From Pseudarthrobacter sp. L1SW (GTDB lineage: Bacteria > Actinomycetota > Actinomycetes > Actinomycetales > Micrococcaceae), in the NCBI RefSeq assembly GCF_020809045.1, contig NZ_CP078079.1:434001-498000 (forward strand): a stretch of 64,000 nucleotides of DNA, in the 5' to 3' direction. Positions 51,182 through 59,529 of the stretch are shown here, piece by piece. The position numbers were made by a program, and so were the translations under genes. The number at the start of each line of letters is the position of its first letter. The stretch's first letter is position 1. The notes under the pieces were generated by a model. That model was not told where the DNA came from, ran no database searches, and saw only the letters and a program-made list of their open reading frames with translations.

Positions 51182-52120
51182 ATGGCGAAGCGCGGAAAAC
51201 CCGGGGGCCGCGGCAGCCGTCCGGCGGCGGGCGTGGTGGAAGTGCCCAAAGGAACCCGGCCGAACGGTCCGGTTGAGGGTGTGTACTACATCGACACCGG
51301 TGACTGCGAGCTGATCGCGGACCAGGACAACTCCACCGGCTGGCTCCTGAAGATCAACGGCGTCATGAGCTCGCACATCGACCTCGCGGACCCGCTGTTC
51401 CTGGACTTCGAGTACATGCGATGGATGGCCGCGCTCATCGAGTCCCGCTGGCCGCCGTCGGGCGTTTCCTCCGGTGCCGCGCAGAAGCCTGAAGCCCCAA
51501 AGCTGCGCGGCCTGCACCTGGGCGGCGGCGCCTGCTCCCTGGCCCGCTACTTCCACGCCGTCTACCCGGACGCCCGGCAGGTGGTGGTGGAACTGGACGG
51601 CAAGCTGGCGGAGTACGTGCGCGGCTGGTTCGACCTCCCCAAGGCGCCGCTGCTGCGCCTTCGCGTGGGGGAGGCCCGGCACGTGACCGAAACCCTGACG
51701 GCGGAGACCCGAGACTTCATCATCCGGGACGTTTTTGCCGGCGCGGTGACCCCGCGTCCGCTGACCACCGCCGAGTTCAACCAGCACGTCCGCCGCGTCC
51801 TTGCTCCCGGCGGGATGTACGTGGTGAACTCCGGCGACGCGCCGGACCTGAAGAACGCCCGGGAGGATGCCGCCACCATCGCGGCCTCCTTCAGGCACAC
51901 CGTCATCATCGCAGACCCGGCCATGCTCAAGGGCCGGCGCTACGGCAACATGGTGATGGCCGGCAGCGACACACCCTTCGGCGATGACCCGAAGCTCGCC
52001 CGGCGCCTCCTGGGCGGCGCCGTCCCGGCGCACCTGTGGGACGACGCGCAGGTCCGGGCGTTTGCGGCCGGAGCCCCGGTCCGCCACGACCCGCCGGTAA
52101 CCCCGTCGACTGCTCCATAG
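51182..52120 (+). CDS. Spermidine synthase-like methyltransferase-fold protein
   Basis: A 312-residue protein with the spermidine-synthase fold: LRGLHLGGGACSLARYFHAVYP is the cofactor-binding loop, followed by VVVELDGKL, RDFIIRDVFAGAV in the gate region and LAPGGMYVVNSGD. The polyamine-specific Asp/Tyr set is not evident, so the activity may be a methyl transfer or unknown. A basic Gly/Arg-rich N-terminus (first 18 residues) is present. It is 47 bp after HldE copy 2 on the same strand, so it may be co-transcribed. A palindrome lies directly after the stop. Confidence 0.8.
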   Translation: MAKRGKPGGRGSRPAAGVVEVPKGTRPNGPVEGVYYIDTGDCELIADQDNSTGWLLKINGVMSSHIDLADPLFLDFEYMRWMAALIESRWPPSGVSSGAAQKPEAPKLRGLHLGGGACSLARYFHAVYPDARQVVVELDGKLAEYVRGWFDLPKAPLLRLRVGEARHVTETLTAETRDFIIRDVFAGAVTPRPLTTAEFNQHVRRVLAPGGMYVVNSGDAPDLKNAREDAATIAASFRHTVIIADPAMLKGRRYGNMVMAGSDTPFGDDPKLARRLLGGAVPAHLWDDAQVRAFAAGAPVRHDPPVTPSTAP

Positions 52121-52122
52121 GG

Positions 52123-52146
52123 GTCGTTTTCGCCCTCCTAAACGAC
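52123..52146. repeat. Short palindrome between convergent genes (GTCGTTT core)
   Basis: GTCGTTT (52123-52129) and AAACGAC (52140-52146) are separated by 10 nt. The element fits exactly between the two convergent stops at 52120 and 52149 and shares its core with the palindromes at 13252-13317 and 62289-62348. It is a plausible bidirectional terminator. Confidence 0.6.
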
Positions 52147-52148
52147 AG

Positions 52149-53066
52149 CTACGAAACAGTGGATGAGGTCTTTCCCCTCCCCAGGAGCTTTTCCCGGTGC
52201 GCGGCCACCTGTTCCCGGAGCGCATGGACAACTGCCGCCACGGCAGGCCGGCGCAGCGAGTCCGGCCTCAGCACCATCCAGTAGGGCAGCAGTTCGGCGA
52301 TTTCGGTGGGCAGGAGGCGGACCAGGTCCTCATGGAGGTCGCCCATGAAGCAGGGCAGGAAACCAATCCCCGCTCCGGCGCGCGTTGCTTCCACGTGGAC
52401 AAAGACGTTGGTGGAGGTCAGCCCGTCCCGCATCCCCGGCACCAGCCTGCGCGGCGCGTCGAGGTCGTCCACCTGCAGCATCGAGTCCACGAAATAGACC
52501 AGCGGGTGCCCGTTGAGTTCAGCCACGCTGGCGGGGGTCCCGTGCTCCGCGAGGTACGCCCGCGAGGCGTACATCCCCAGCATGTAGTCGCCCAGCCTCA
52601 CCGCTTCGGCCCGGTGCACCTGCGGTTCACCCACCACCACTTCAATGTCCAGGCCCGAGCGCTGTTGCAGCGCCCGCCGGGTCATGGTCACCACTTCCAC
52701 GCTCAGCCCCGGGTGGTTCCGCCGCAGCCTCGCCACGGCGGGAGCGGCAATGTAGGCGCTGAACCCGTCCGTCGCGGTCATGCGGACGACGCCGGTAATG
52801 GGGTCCGGTGCCTTGCCGGCAGGTCCCAGCGTGCCCACCGCCGCCTCCACCTGTTCGGCCACGCGCACCGCCTGGGCGCCGAGGTCGGTCAGCTCCCAGC
52901 CTCCCGCTGCCCGGGCCAGCACCCGGCCGCCCAGCGACTTCTCCAGGGCGGCTATCCGGCGCGAAACGGTGGTGTGGTTCAGTCCCAAGGACTGCGCCGC
53001 CGTCGTGAATTTTGCTGACCGCGAGACGGCCAGCAGGACCAGCAGGTCATCCGGGTTCGTATCCAT
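52149..53066 (-). CDS. LysR-family transcriptional regulator
   Basis: A 305-residue LysR protein. The DNA-binding region is DDLLVLLAVSRSAKFTTAAQSLGLNHTTVSRRIAALEKSLGG (about residues 6-47), with a substrate-binding domain from about residue 90. The ATG at 53066 is used because the family starts here; an earlier in-frame start lies inside the promoter. It is divergent from the MHS transporter (132 bp) and the spacer holds a CGCAGA-N3-TCTGCG palindrome. It probably activates the transporter and the 3-hydroxybutyrate-dehydrogenase-like gene behind it. Confidence 0.88.
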   Translation of the reverse strand: MDTNPDDLLVLLAVSRSAKFTTAAQSLGLNHTTVSRRIAALEKSLGGRVLARAAGGWELTDLGAQAVRVAEQVEAAVGTLGPAGKAPDPITGVVRMTATDGFSAYIAAPAVARLRRNHPGLSVEVVTMTRRALQQRSGLDIEVVVGEPQVHRAEAVRLGDYMLGMYASRAYLAEHGTPASVAELNGHPLVYFVDSMLQVDDLDAPRRLVPGMRDGLTSTNVFVHVEATRAGAGIGFLPCFMGDLHEDLVRLLPTEIAELLPYWMVLRPDSLRRPAVAAVVHALREQVAAHREKLLGRGKTSSTVS

Positions 53067-53103
53067 ATCTGCAATTCTGCACACAGAGGGTGCTGGTTTG
53101 GCC

Positions 53104-53130
53104 ATTGAATCGCAGACTTTCTGCGGCAAT
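53104..53130. promoter_or_regulatory. Candidate LysR binding site
   Basis: ATTG, then the perfect palindrome CGCAGA-CTT-TCTGCG (53111-53125), then CAAT. This nested inverted repeat lies between the divergent LysR and MHS transporter genes. Confidence 0.6.
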
Positions 53131-53198
53131 ACTCATCTGAGCCCATACAGTGCTGTGCATCACAGCGCGTGTCGACGTAGACACCAAGGAGAACATTT

Positions 53199-54581
53199 AT
53201 GAGCGTAGAACAACGCTCTGCACCATCGGCCGAGCCTGCCCCAAAGGGCGCCGGCCTCAAGAAAATCGTCGCAGCCTCCATGGTTGGCACCGTAGTGGAA
53301 TGGTACGAGTTCTTCCTCTACGCCACTGCAGCAACCCTGGTGTTCGGCAAGTACTTCTTCCCTGCCACCGGCAACGAGCTGGACGGCATCATCCAGGCGT
53401 TCATCACCTACGCCGTGGGCTTCGTCGCACGGCCGCTCGGCGGCATCGTCTTCGGCCAGATCGGGGACAAGCTGGGCCGCAAGCCCACCCTGCAGCTCAC
53501 CATCGTGATCATCGGCGTGTCCACCTTCCTGATGGGCTGCCTCCCGGGCTTCGCCGAGATCGGGTACCTCGCACCGGCACTGCTGGTGTTCCTGCGCTTT
53601 ATCCAGGGCTTTGCACTGGGCGGCGAATGGGGTGGCGCCGTGCTTCTTGTCGCCGAACACAGCCCCAACAAGTCCCGCGGATTCTGGTCCAGCTGGCCCC
53701 AGTCCGCCGTTCCGGTGGGCAACCTGCTGGCCACGCTGGTGCTGTTCGTCATGTCCTCCACGCTCAGCCCGGAAGCGTTCCTCGGCTGGGGCTGGCGGGT
53801 GGCCTTCTGGCTGTCCGCGGTGATCGTCTTCGTGGGCTACTACATCCGCACCCACGTTACTGAAGCGCCCATCTTCCTGAAGGCCAAGGAGCTGGTGGAG
53901 CAGGAACAGGCCGTGAGCTACGGCGTGCGCGAGGTCATCCGCAAGTACCCCAAGGGCATCCTGCAGGCCATGGGCCTCCGGTTCGCGGAAAACATCATGT
54001 ACTACCTCGTGGTCAGCTTCGCGATTGTGTACCTCAAGAGCGTCCATAAGTACGACACGTCCTCGCTCCTCCTCGCCCTGCTGATTGCCCACGTCGTCCA
54101 CTTCCTGGTCATTCCGCAGGTGGGACGCCTCGTGGACAGCTGGGGCCGCAAGCCTGTGTACCTGGTGGGCGCCATCACCGGTGCCACCTGGCCCTTCTTC
54201 GCGTTCCCCATGTTCGACACGAAGAACGCGGTGGTGATCGTCCTGGCCGTGACCATCGGACTCTGCCTGCACGCCTTTATGTATGCCGGGCAGCCGGCCA
54301 TCATGTCGGAGCTCTTCCCCACCCGGATGCGCTACGCCGGGGTGTCGCTGGGCTCGCAAGTCACCTCGATCGTCGCCGGCTCGCTGGCGCCGCTCCTGGC
54401 CACCCAGTGGCTGAAGGACACGGGCTCGTGGGTTCCCACCGCCATCTACCTGGTGGTGGCGTGCGCCGTCACCACCGTGGCGGTGCTGAGCCTCAAGGAA
54501 ACCAAGGGCATAGCCCTTGAGGACGTGGACAGGGCCGACGCCGAACGCGAAGGCCTGGCGGTAGCGGCAGCCACGCGCTGA
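53199..54581 (+). CDS. MHS-family MFS transporter
   Basis: A 460-residue 12-helix transporter. MHS signatures are VGTVVEWYEFFLYATAATLVF in helix 1, GQIGDKLGRKPTLQLTI, and ALGGEWGGAVLLVAEH in helix 5, which match alpha-ketoglutarate/shikimate/hydroxy-acid symporters. Context with a divergent LysR and a downstream 3-hydroxybutyrate-dehydrogenase-like gene suggests uptake of a hydroxy acid such as 3-hydroxybutyrate (inference). AAGGAGA precedes the ATG at 53199. Confidence 0.9.
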   Translation: MSVEQRSAPSAEPAPKGAGLKKIVAASMVGTVVEWYEFFLYATAATLVFGKYFFPATGNELDGIIQAFITYAVGFVARPLGGIVFGQIGDKLGRKPTLQLTIVIIGVSTFLMGCLPGFAEIGYLAPALLVFLRFIQGFALGGEWGGAVLLVAEHSPNKSRGFWSSWPQSAVPVGNLLATLVLFVMSSTLSPEAFLGWGWRVAFWLSAVIVFVGYYIRTHVTEAPIFLKAKELVEQEQAVSYGVREVIRKYPKGILQAMGLRFAENIMYYLVVSFAIVYLKSVHKYDTSSLLLALLIAHVVHFLVIPQVGRLVDSWGRKPVYLVGAITGATWPFFAFPMFDTKNAVVIVLAVTIGLCLHAFMYAGQPAIMSELFPTRMRYAGVSLGSQVTSIVAGSLAPLLATQWLKDTGSWVPTAIYLVVACAVTTVAVLSLKETKGIALEDVDRADAEREGLAVAAATR

Positions 54582-54659
54582 GCTGCTTGGGTGTGGCTGG
54601 CTCCAGCGCTGCTGGAGCCGGCCGGTTCGTAGAAAATCTTTGAACTGGAAGGCTGGGAA

Positions 54660-55409
54660 ATGGAAAACACGCTGAACGGCCGCAAGGCACTGGTGACCGG
54701 CGGAGCCGGCGGGATCGGCGCTGCCAGTGTGCGCGCCCTCGCCGCACGGGGCGCCAAGGTGGTGATCGCGGACGTTGACGAGGCGGCTGCGGAAGCGCTT
54801 GCCGACGAGGTGGGCGGCACCTCCTGGGCGGTGGACCTGCTGGACGTGGATGCCCTTTCGGCACTCAGCCTGGACTGCGACATCCTTGTCAACAACGCAG
54901 GAATCCAGCGCATCAGCCCCATCGAGGAGTTTGAACCGGCCGATTTCCGCCGGCTCATCACCCTCATGCTAGAGGCACCGTTCCTGCTGATCCGGGCCGC
55001 GCTGCCGCACATGTATGCCAACAACTTCGGCCGGATCATCAACCTTTCTTCGGTCCACGGCATCCGTGCGTCCCCGTTCAAGAGCGCGTACGTTTCCGCC
55101 AAGCACGGCCTGGAAGGGCTCAGCAAGGTGACGGCGCTGGAGGGCGGGGCGTACGGTGTTACCTCCAACTGCATCAACCCAGGCTACGTCCGCACGCCGC
55201 TGGTGGAATCGCAGATAGCGGACCAGGCCAAGGTCCACGGCATCCCCGAAGCCGAGGTGTTGGCGAAGATCATGCTGACCGAGTCCGCCATCAAGCGGCT
55301 CGTGGAGCCGGAGGAAGTGGCTTCCCTGGTGGCCTGGCTGGCGTCCGACCACGCCGGCATGGTGACCGGCGCCAGTTACACCATGGACGGCGGCTGGTCG
55401 GCCCGCTAG
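54660..55409 (+). CDS. SDR, 3-hydroxybutyrate dehydrogenase-like
   Basis: A 249-residue SDR close to D-3-hydroxybutyrate dehydrogenases. VTGGAGGIGAASVRALAARG is the cofactor site, NNAGIQRISPIEEF (about residue 79) and LSSVHGIRASPFKSAYVSAKHG (catalytic Ser and YxxxK, about 125-146) are characteristic. CINPGYVRTPLVESQI and the C-terminal TGASYTMDGGWSAR also match the family. It would oxidise (R)-3-hydroxybutyrate to acetoacetate with NAD. GGAAGG precedes the ATG, 78 bp after the transporter. A perfect palindrome follows the stop. Confidence 0.86.
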   Translation: MENTLNGRKALVTGGAGGIGAASVRALAARGAKVVIADVDEAAAEALADEVGGTSWAVDLLDVDALSALSLDCDILVNNAGIQRISPIEEFEPADFRRLITLMLEAPFLLIRAALPHMYANNFGRIINLSSVHGIRASPFKSAYVSAKHGLEGLSKVTALEGGAYGVTSNCINPGYVRTPLVESQIADQAKVHGIPEAEVLAKIMLTESAIKRLVEPEEVASLVAWLASDHAGMVTGASYTMDGGWSAR

Positions 55410-55432
55410 CTCTATCAGCCGTACCGTTCCGC

Positions 55433-55487
55433 AGTTTTTGTCCAGATATGCAGGGCCTCCACAGCCCTGCATATCTGGACAAAAACT
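55433..55487. repeat. Perfect 24-bp palindrome between convergent genes
   Basis: Arms 55433-55456 and 55464-55487 are exact reverse complements around a 7-nt loop. The last base of the right arm is the first base of the opposite gene's stop. The arm sequence, beginning AGTTTTTGTCCAGATATG, resembles the imperfect palindrome at 17827-17891. Its position allows bidirectional termination. Confidence 0.8.
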
Positions 55488-55750
55488 CAATCCAGCTGTT
55501 TGAGTTGCCGGTGGTCATAGAAGAACACGCCGTGGACGGTGTCCACACCCACGGATGTGCCCTGCAGGAACACCACCAATCCCTCGCGGCGCCCTTTGAA
55601 AGGGTCATCCGCCACTACGGCATCACCGATTTTGTAGGGTGACCGCGGGCCGAAGGACCTTGTGACGCGGTTCCATGCCTGCACCACTACCTGGCTCAGG
55701 CTGATTGGCTGGCCCATACTGGACGGGTCCCGGACGACGGCTCTGACCAT
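55487..55750 (-). CDS. Small hypothetical protein
   Basis: An 87-residue soluble protein with a central all-beta look: YKIGDAVVADDPFKGRREGLVVFLQGT resembles a short KOW/SH3-type segment, but I assign no family. AGGAG lies 9 nt before the ATG at 55750. A TAAGCACCTTA element about 92 bp upstream resembles the stress palindrome. Codon use is normal. Confidence 0.6.
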   Translation of the reverse strand: MVRAVVRDPSSMGQPISLSQVVVQAWNRVTRSFGPRSPYKIGDAVVADDPFKGRREGLVVFLQGTSVGVDTVHGVFFYDHRQLKQLD

Positions 55751-55841
55751 GCATACCACTCCTCGAAAGCGGCGCACGGCCGCTCACCGCGGTGCAGGTG
55801 GCCGGAACGCTCCCAGCAGAGGGCGGCCCTCCCATTCCGGC

Positions 55842-55852
55842 TAAGCACCTTA
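55842..55852 (-). promoter_or_regulatory. Possible TAAGC palindrome, short-spaced copy
   Basis: TAAGCACCTTA has the TAAG/CTTA arms with a 3-nt rather than 4-nt spacer, 92 bp before the start at 55750. A second TAAGC follows at 55857. Weaker than the other copies. Confidence 0.3.
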
Positions 55853-55941
55853 CGCCTAAGCTAGGCGCTATTCACATGCGTCACACCAGTAACAAGTACT
55901 CATTTTTTCTGGCGCCGCTACTTGCCAGCGGAAGCTCCTGT

Positions 55942-56331
55942 TCAGCGCTGGCCTTTCACGATGTCGTCTGCGTTCTCGAATGCCCAGGCCACCAGCGGGA
56001 CCAGCAGGGTACTGAGCTCATAGCCGCGATCGGTGAGGCTGTAGTCCACCCGCGGCGGAATGACGGGCTGCGCGTCCCGGCGCACCAGGCCGTCCCGCTC
56101 CAGCGTCTTGAGGGTCTGGGCCAGCATCTTCTCGCTGATGCCCTCCGCGCGGCGCCGCAGATCGCTCCACCGCTGCTCACCCTCGGACAGGGCGAGCAGG
56201 ATCAGGACGCCCCACTTGCTGGTGATGTGGTCCAGCACTGTCCTGCTGGGGCACCCCGCCGGGAAAACGCCGTCGGCAAGGGCCACCGGAAGGGGAGCGC
56301 TCTGCCCGGCACTGCCGGTACTTACTTTCAT
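55942..56331 (-). CDS. HxlR-family (DUF24) redox-type regulator, QorR-like
   Basis: A 129-residue winged-helix HxlR protein: AGCPSRTVLDHITSKWGVLILLALSEGEQRWSDLRRRAEGISEKMLAQTLKTLERDGLV is the domain, only part of which (about residues 26-80) is quoted here by position. The N-terminal Cys (about residue 27) is the conserved redox-sensing cysteine of QorR/HypR/YodB-type members. It is divergent from the QorB-like gene, the same arrangement as qorR-qor2 in Corynebacterium glutamicum. A GGTACT-N12-AGTACC repeat spans its start codon and may be its operator. Confidence 0.85.
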   Translation of the reverse strand: MKVSTGSAGQSAPLPVALADGVFPAGCPSRTVLDHITSKWGVLILLALSEGEQRWSDLRRRAEGISEKMLAQTLKTLERDGLVRRDAQPVIPPRVDYSLTDRGYELSTLLVPLVAWAFENADDIVKGQR

Positions 56332-56340
56332 GACAGTACC
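56317..56340. promoter_or_regulatory. Candidate operator of the HxlR/QorB pair
   Basis: GGTACT (56317-56322) and AGTACC (56335-56340) form an inverted repeat with 12-nt spacing over the HxlR start codon. A further GTACT lies at 56355. This spacing is reasonable for a dimeric winged-helix regulator. Confidence 0.45.
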
Positions 56341-56429
56341 TTACCTCAAAGTGCGTACTCTCTTTAGGGAAGTATTCCGGTGGGGGCGTGGTTGTCCACC
56401 ATGACAGACAACCAACGGAAGGAACCTTC

Positions 56430-57293
56430 ATGAGCATCGTCATCACCGGAGCAACAGGCAAGCTGGGCCGCCACGCCATCGAAGCGCTGCTGGAGCGCAA
56501 CGTTCCCGCGGAGGACATCGTGGCCGCGGGGCGTTCCGTGGAAAAGCTGGCCGACTTCGCCGAACGGGGCGTGCGGGTCAAAGCGATGGACTACTCGGAT
56601 GCCCAGTCAGTGGCGGCCGCCCTGAAAGGAGCCGGGAAGGTGCTCCTCATTTCCGGCAGCGAGGTGGGGCAGAGGGTGGAGCAGCACCGCACAGTAATCG
56701 AGGCGGCAAAGGCAGAAGGCGTTGAGCTGCTGGCCTACACGAGCATTGCCAATGCCGACACCACGGGCATGCTGCTGGCGGCTGAGCACCAGGCAACGGA
56801 GGCCATCCTGCGGGAATCCGGTGTTCCCTTTGTCCTCCTGCGCAACGGCTGGTACCTGGAGAACTACACGGACCAGTTGCCCGGCACGCTGGCCCAGGGC
56901 GGACTGGCCGGCAGCGCCGGGGAAGGCAAGGTGAGCGCGGCGTCCCGCGCCGACTACGCCCATGCCGCTGCCGCTGTGCTCGTGGCTGAAGGCCAGGCGG
57001 GCAGGGTCTACGAACTGGGCGGCGACAATGCCTTCAGCATGGCGGACCTGGCAGCCGAAATCACCGCTGCCACCGGCAAGGCCATCACCTACCAGGACCT
57101 CCCCGCACCGGAATATGCCGGACTGCTGGCCGGATTTGGAGTTCCGGAAGCATTCGCGGAAATCCTCGCCGATTCAGACCTCGGCATTGCCCGCGGCGAC
57201 CTCCTGGTGAGCACCGGGGACCTCCGCCGGCTGATCGGCCGCCCGGCTACGTCGCTGTCCGAGGCGGTGCGCGCTGCCGCTGCGGCTGCCTGA
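56430..57293 (+). CDS. NAD(P)H:quinone oxidoreductase, QorB/NmrA-like SDR
   Basis: A 287-residue atypical SDR of the QorB (YtfG) type. ITGATGKLGRHAIEALLERN is the NADPH site, AYTSIANADTTGMLLAAEHQATE near residue 108 and LLRNGWYLENYTDQLP near 141 are QorB landmarks. It reduces quinones, protecting against electrophile or quinone stress. GGAAGGAACC gives the ATG at 56430. Divergent to the HxlR gene, its probable repressor. The C-terminus ends in an Ala tract. Confidence 0.87.
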   Translation: MSIVITGATGKLGRHAIEALLERNVPAEDIVAAGRSVEKLADFAERGVRVKAMDYSDAQSVAAALKGAGKVLLISGSEVGQRVEQHRTVIEAAKAEGVELLAYTSIANADTTGMLLAAEHQATEAILRESGVPFVLLRNGWYLENYTDQLPGTLAQGGLAGSAGEGKVSAASRADYAHAAAAVLVAEGQAGRVYELGGDNAFSMADLAAEITAATGKAITYQDLPAPEYAGLLAGFGVPEAFAEILADSDLGIARGDLLVSTGDLRRLIGRPATSLSEAVRAAAAAA

Positions 57294-57337
57294 CCTGGCG
57301 CCGCCCCTCCCAACCCCCGCACTCCCCCCGCCCCAGG

Positions 57338-57442
57338 CGACGCTCTCTCACTTAATGCGCTGTTTCGGCCAGCGCCCTCTCACTTTCTCCAAGCGAGTGA
57401 GCGAAGGTCCGGCCAAAAGCACCATCAAGTGAGAGAGGGTCG
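57338..57442. repeat. Large nested imperfect palindrome between convergent genes
   Basis: The outer arms 57338-57370 and 57411-57442 are imperfect reverse complements, both containing CTCTCTCACTT or its complement. The inner part (about 57374-57404) repeats CTCTCACTT and its complement GAGTGAG as a smaller hairpin. It lies between the stops of qorB-like (57293) and the permease (57471). Confidence 0.65.
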
Positions 57443-57470
57443 GGTGGGCGTTGGGCCTGAAGGTGTTTGC

Positions 57471-58952
57471 TTACGGGGCGGGGGTGACCACCGGTAACGG
57501 TGAGGTTTCGTCCACAAGCTGCGCCCGCCGTCGTCCGTCACCCCTGACCCACAGCCGGTACGCCAGGACCAGCAGCGCCAGCCAGGTCCCGCCCACATAG
57601 AGCGCGATGCGCGTGTCCTCGAACGCGCCCAGGACGGCGATCGCCAGCGCCATGAAGGCGATGGTGAGAAGGGAGGCGCCGGGCCACCACGGCGAAGGGA
57701 ATTCCGACGCCGGCAGGCCAGTCCGTGCGATCTCCCGCTTCATGGCGACATGCGAGGCGAGGATCATCACCCACACCCACACGGTGGCGAACGTGGCGAT
57801 GGAGGCGATGAGGACAAACACGTCTTCCGGGATGACGGCGTTGAGGACCACGCCCACCAGGAGGATCGCGGCCATCATCAACACCGTCATCCAAGGGACG
57901 CCGTGCCTGGACACTTTGCCGAAGGCAGCGGGGGCGTGGCCTTGGCGGGACAGGCCGAAGAGGATGCGTCCGGCGCCGAAGATGTCGCTGTTGATGGCGG
58001 AGAGCGCGGCGGTGATCACCACAGCGTTGAGGATGTGCGGTGCCGCCGGGATGCCCAGCCCGCTGAAGATCTGGACGAAGGGGCTGCCGTTGCTGCCGAT
58101 CCCGTCCCATGGGAAGAGGCTCATGAGCACCCCCAGCGTCAGGACGTAGAACAGCAGGACGCGCACCGGAACAGTATTGACGGCCTTGGGGATGACCTGC
58201 TTGGGGTTGGCGGCCTCTCCGGCCGTGATGCCGAGCGTCTCGATCCCGCCAAACGCAAACATCACGACGGCGAAGGATGCGAGCAGCCCCTCAAAGCCGA
58301 ACGGGAAGAATCCCCCGTGTTCAACAAGGTTGCCGATGCCCGGTGCAACAGTGGAGCCGCCGGCCTGGAAGCCGAAAACGATGATCGCTGCACCGCCGGC
58401 GATCATGGCGATGATGGCCGCCACCTTGACCAGCGAGAACCAGAATTCCAGCTCGCCGAAGACCTTGACGCTGAGCAGGTTGAGCGCGGCCAGGAAAAGG
58501 ATGATGGCCAGGATCCAGATCCAGCGTTCAACCTGCGGGAACCAGAAGCCCATGTAGATGCTGAATGCGGTGACGTCGGCGATGGCCACGATCGCCATTT
58601 CGAAGACGTAGGTCCAGCCTGTCACAAAGCCGGCCAGCGGGCCGAGGTAGCGGCTCGCGTACTGGCCGAACGAGCCGGAGACGGGATGCCGCACGGCCAT
58701 CTCGCCGAGGGCCCGCATCACCATGAACACCGCGGCGCCGCCGATGATGTAGGCCAGCAGGACGGCAGGGCCGGCTTTTTGGATGGCCGAGGCTGAACCG
58801 TAGAAAAGGCCCGTACCGATCGCCGAGCCCAGCGCCATGAAACGGATGTGGCGCACGTTCAGGCCCCGGTTGAGGACGCTTCCGACGGCGGATGTTGCGG
58901 TTTGCTGTGCGGCCGGACTTGCGCTCCGGGTTGGGCTTGGTGCTGGTTGCAT
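57471..58952 (-). CDS. APC-superfamily amino acid permease (AAT family), probable histidine permease
   Basis: A 493-residue, 12-helix amino acid permease. The AAT signature begins [27 protein letters not shown], then [27 protein letters not shown] and [24 protein letters not shown] follow. Relatives include ProY, GabP and HutT. The nearby hutU/hutH genes suggest histidine uptake, but the gene faces away from them, so this is an inference. AGAAGG lies 8 nt before the ATG at 58952. Confidence 0.88.
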   Translation of the reverse strand: MQPAPSPTRSASPAAQQTATSAVGSVLNRGLNVRHIRFMALGSAIGTGLFYGSASAIQKAGPAVLLAYIIGGAAVFMVMRALGEMAVRHPVSGSFGQYASRYLGPLAGFVTGWTYVFEMAIVAIADVTAFSIYMGFWFPQVERWIWILAIILFLAALNLLSVKVFGELEFWFSLVKVAAIIAMIAGGAAIIVFGFQAGGSTVAPGIGNLVEHGGFFPFGFEGLLASFAVVMFAFGGIETLGITAGEAANPKQVIPKAVNTVPVRVLLFYVLTLGVLMSLFPWDGIGSNGSPFVQIFSGLGIPAAPHILNAVVITAALSAINSDIFGAGRILFGLSRQGHAPAAFGKVSRHGVPWMTVLMMAAILLVGVVLNAVIPEDVFVLIASIATFATVWVWVMILASHVAMKREIARTGLPASEFPSPWWPGASLLTIAFMALAIAVLGAFEDTRIALYVGGTWLALLVLAYRLWVRGDGRRRAQLVDETSPLPVVTPAP

Positions 58953-59045
58953 GCGAATAACCTTCTCGTCATTGGGAGGGGAACCGCTAACCAGCAGACC
59001 ACTTTGCCGGGCGACGTGATGTGCCTCACGGGGGCTTGGTGTCTT

Positions 59046-59401
59046 TCATTCCAGATTGGACAGGTCGCTGCTTTCCGGTTCAGGTGGCGCGGGAAGGTGC
59101 CGCGATATCCACATAGGCAGGGATGCCGGAGGATTGGGTATCCAGGGACCACGGTCCTTGCTCCTCCTCTTTCGCCGGGGACGGCGCCGCTTCAGGGCTG
59201 GAAGGTGAGCGCGCTCCAAAGCGGCCGCTTCGAGGAACCGAACGGCCTTCGGCCCGATGCCGTGCATCGCCAGCAGTTTCCTGCGGCCAAGTGAAGCTGC
59301 CTCGGCCAGGGAAGTGATTCCCGCCTCAAGCAGGGCGTTGTCGGCGGGCCGGCCAACAGGGGGCAGGTCCCCGATCTGTGCAGGAACCTTCCGGTGCTCA
59401 T
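59046..59401 (-). CDS. Small helix-hairpin-helix protein, possibly frameshifted near its start
   Basis: The frame ending at 59046 encodes a conserved-looking HhH module: LPPVGRPADNALLEAGITSLAEAA then LLAMHGIGPKAVRFLEAA, followed by a basic Arg/Lys tail. Such small proteins bind DNA or resemble the alpha-CTD. That frame lacks ATG or GTG near the expected N-terminus. The ATG at 59401 (MSTG...) is in the -1 frame; one extra base near 59390-59394 would fuse it smoothly into KVPAQIGDL. Alternatives are a TTG start at 59471 or a recent frameshift. It lies 93 bp upstream of the permease on the same strand. Confidence 0.55.
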
Positions 59402-59467
59402 GCCTGGCCTGTCCGGCATACCAGACACCTTGCGCGCGTTCCGGAGCGTTACGAAGCCGCAGGAGGC

Positions 59468-59476
59468 GCAAGCTTA
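59468..59476 (-). promoter_or_regulatory. Partial TAAGC palindrome before the HhH gene
   Basis: On the minus strand TAAGCTTGC (preceded by TACT) lies about 67 bp before the ATG at 59401, the same distance as the other stress-gene copies. The second arm is degenerate. Confidence 0.3.
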
Positions 59477-59529
59477 AGTACGGGATCCCGGACAGCTCTG
59501 GGGGTACCGCCGATAACCAAGGAGGACAG

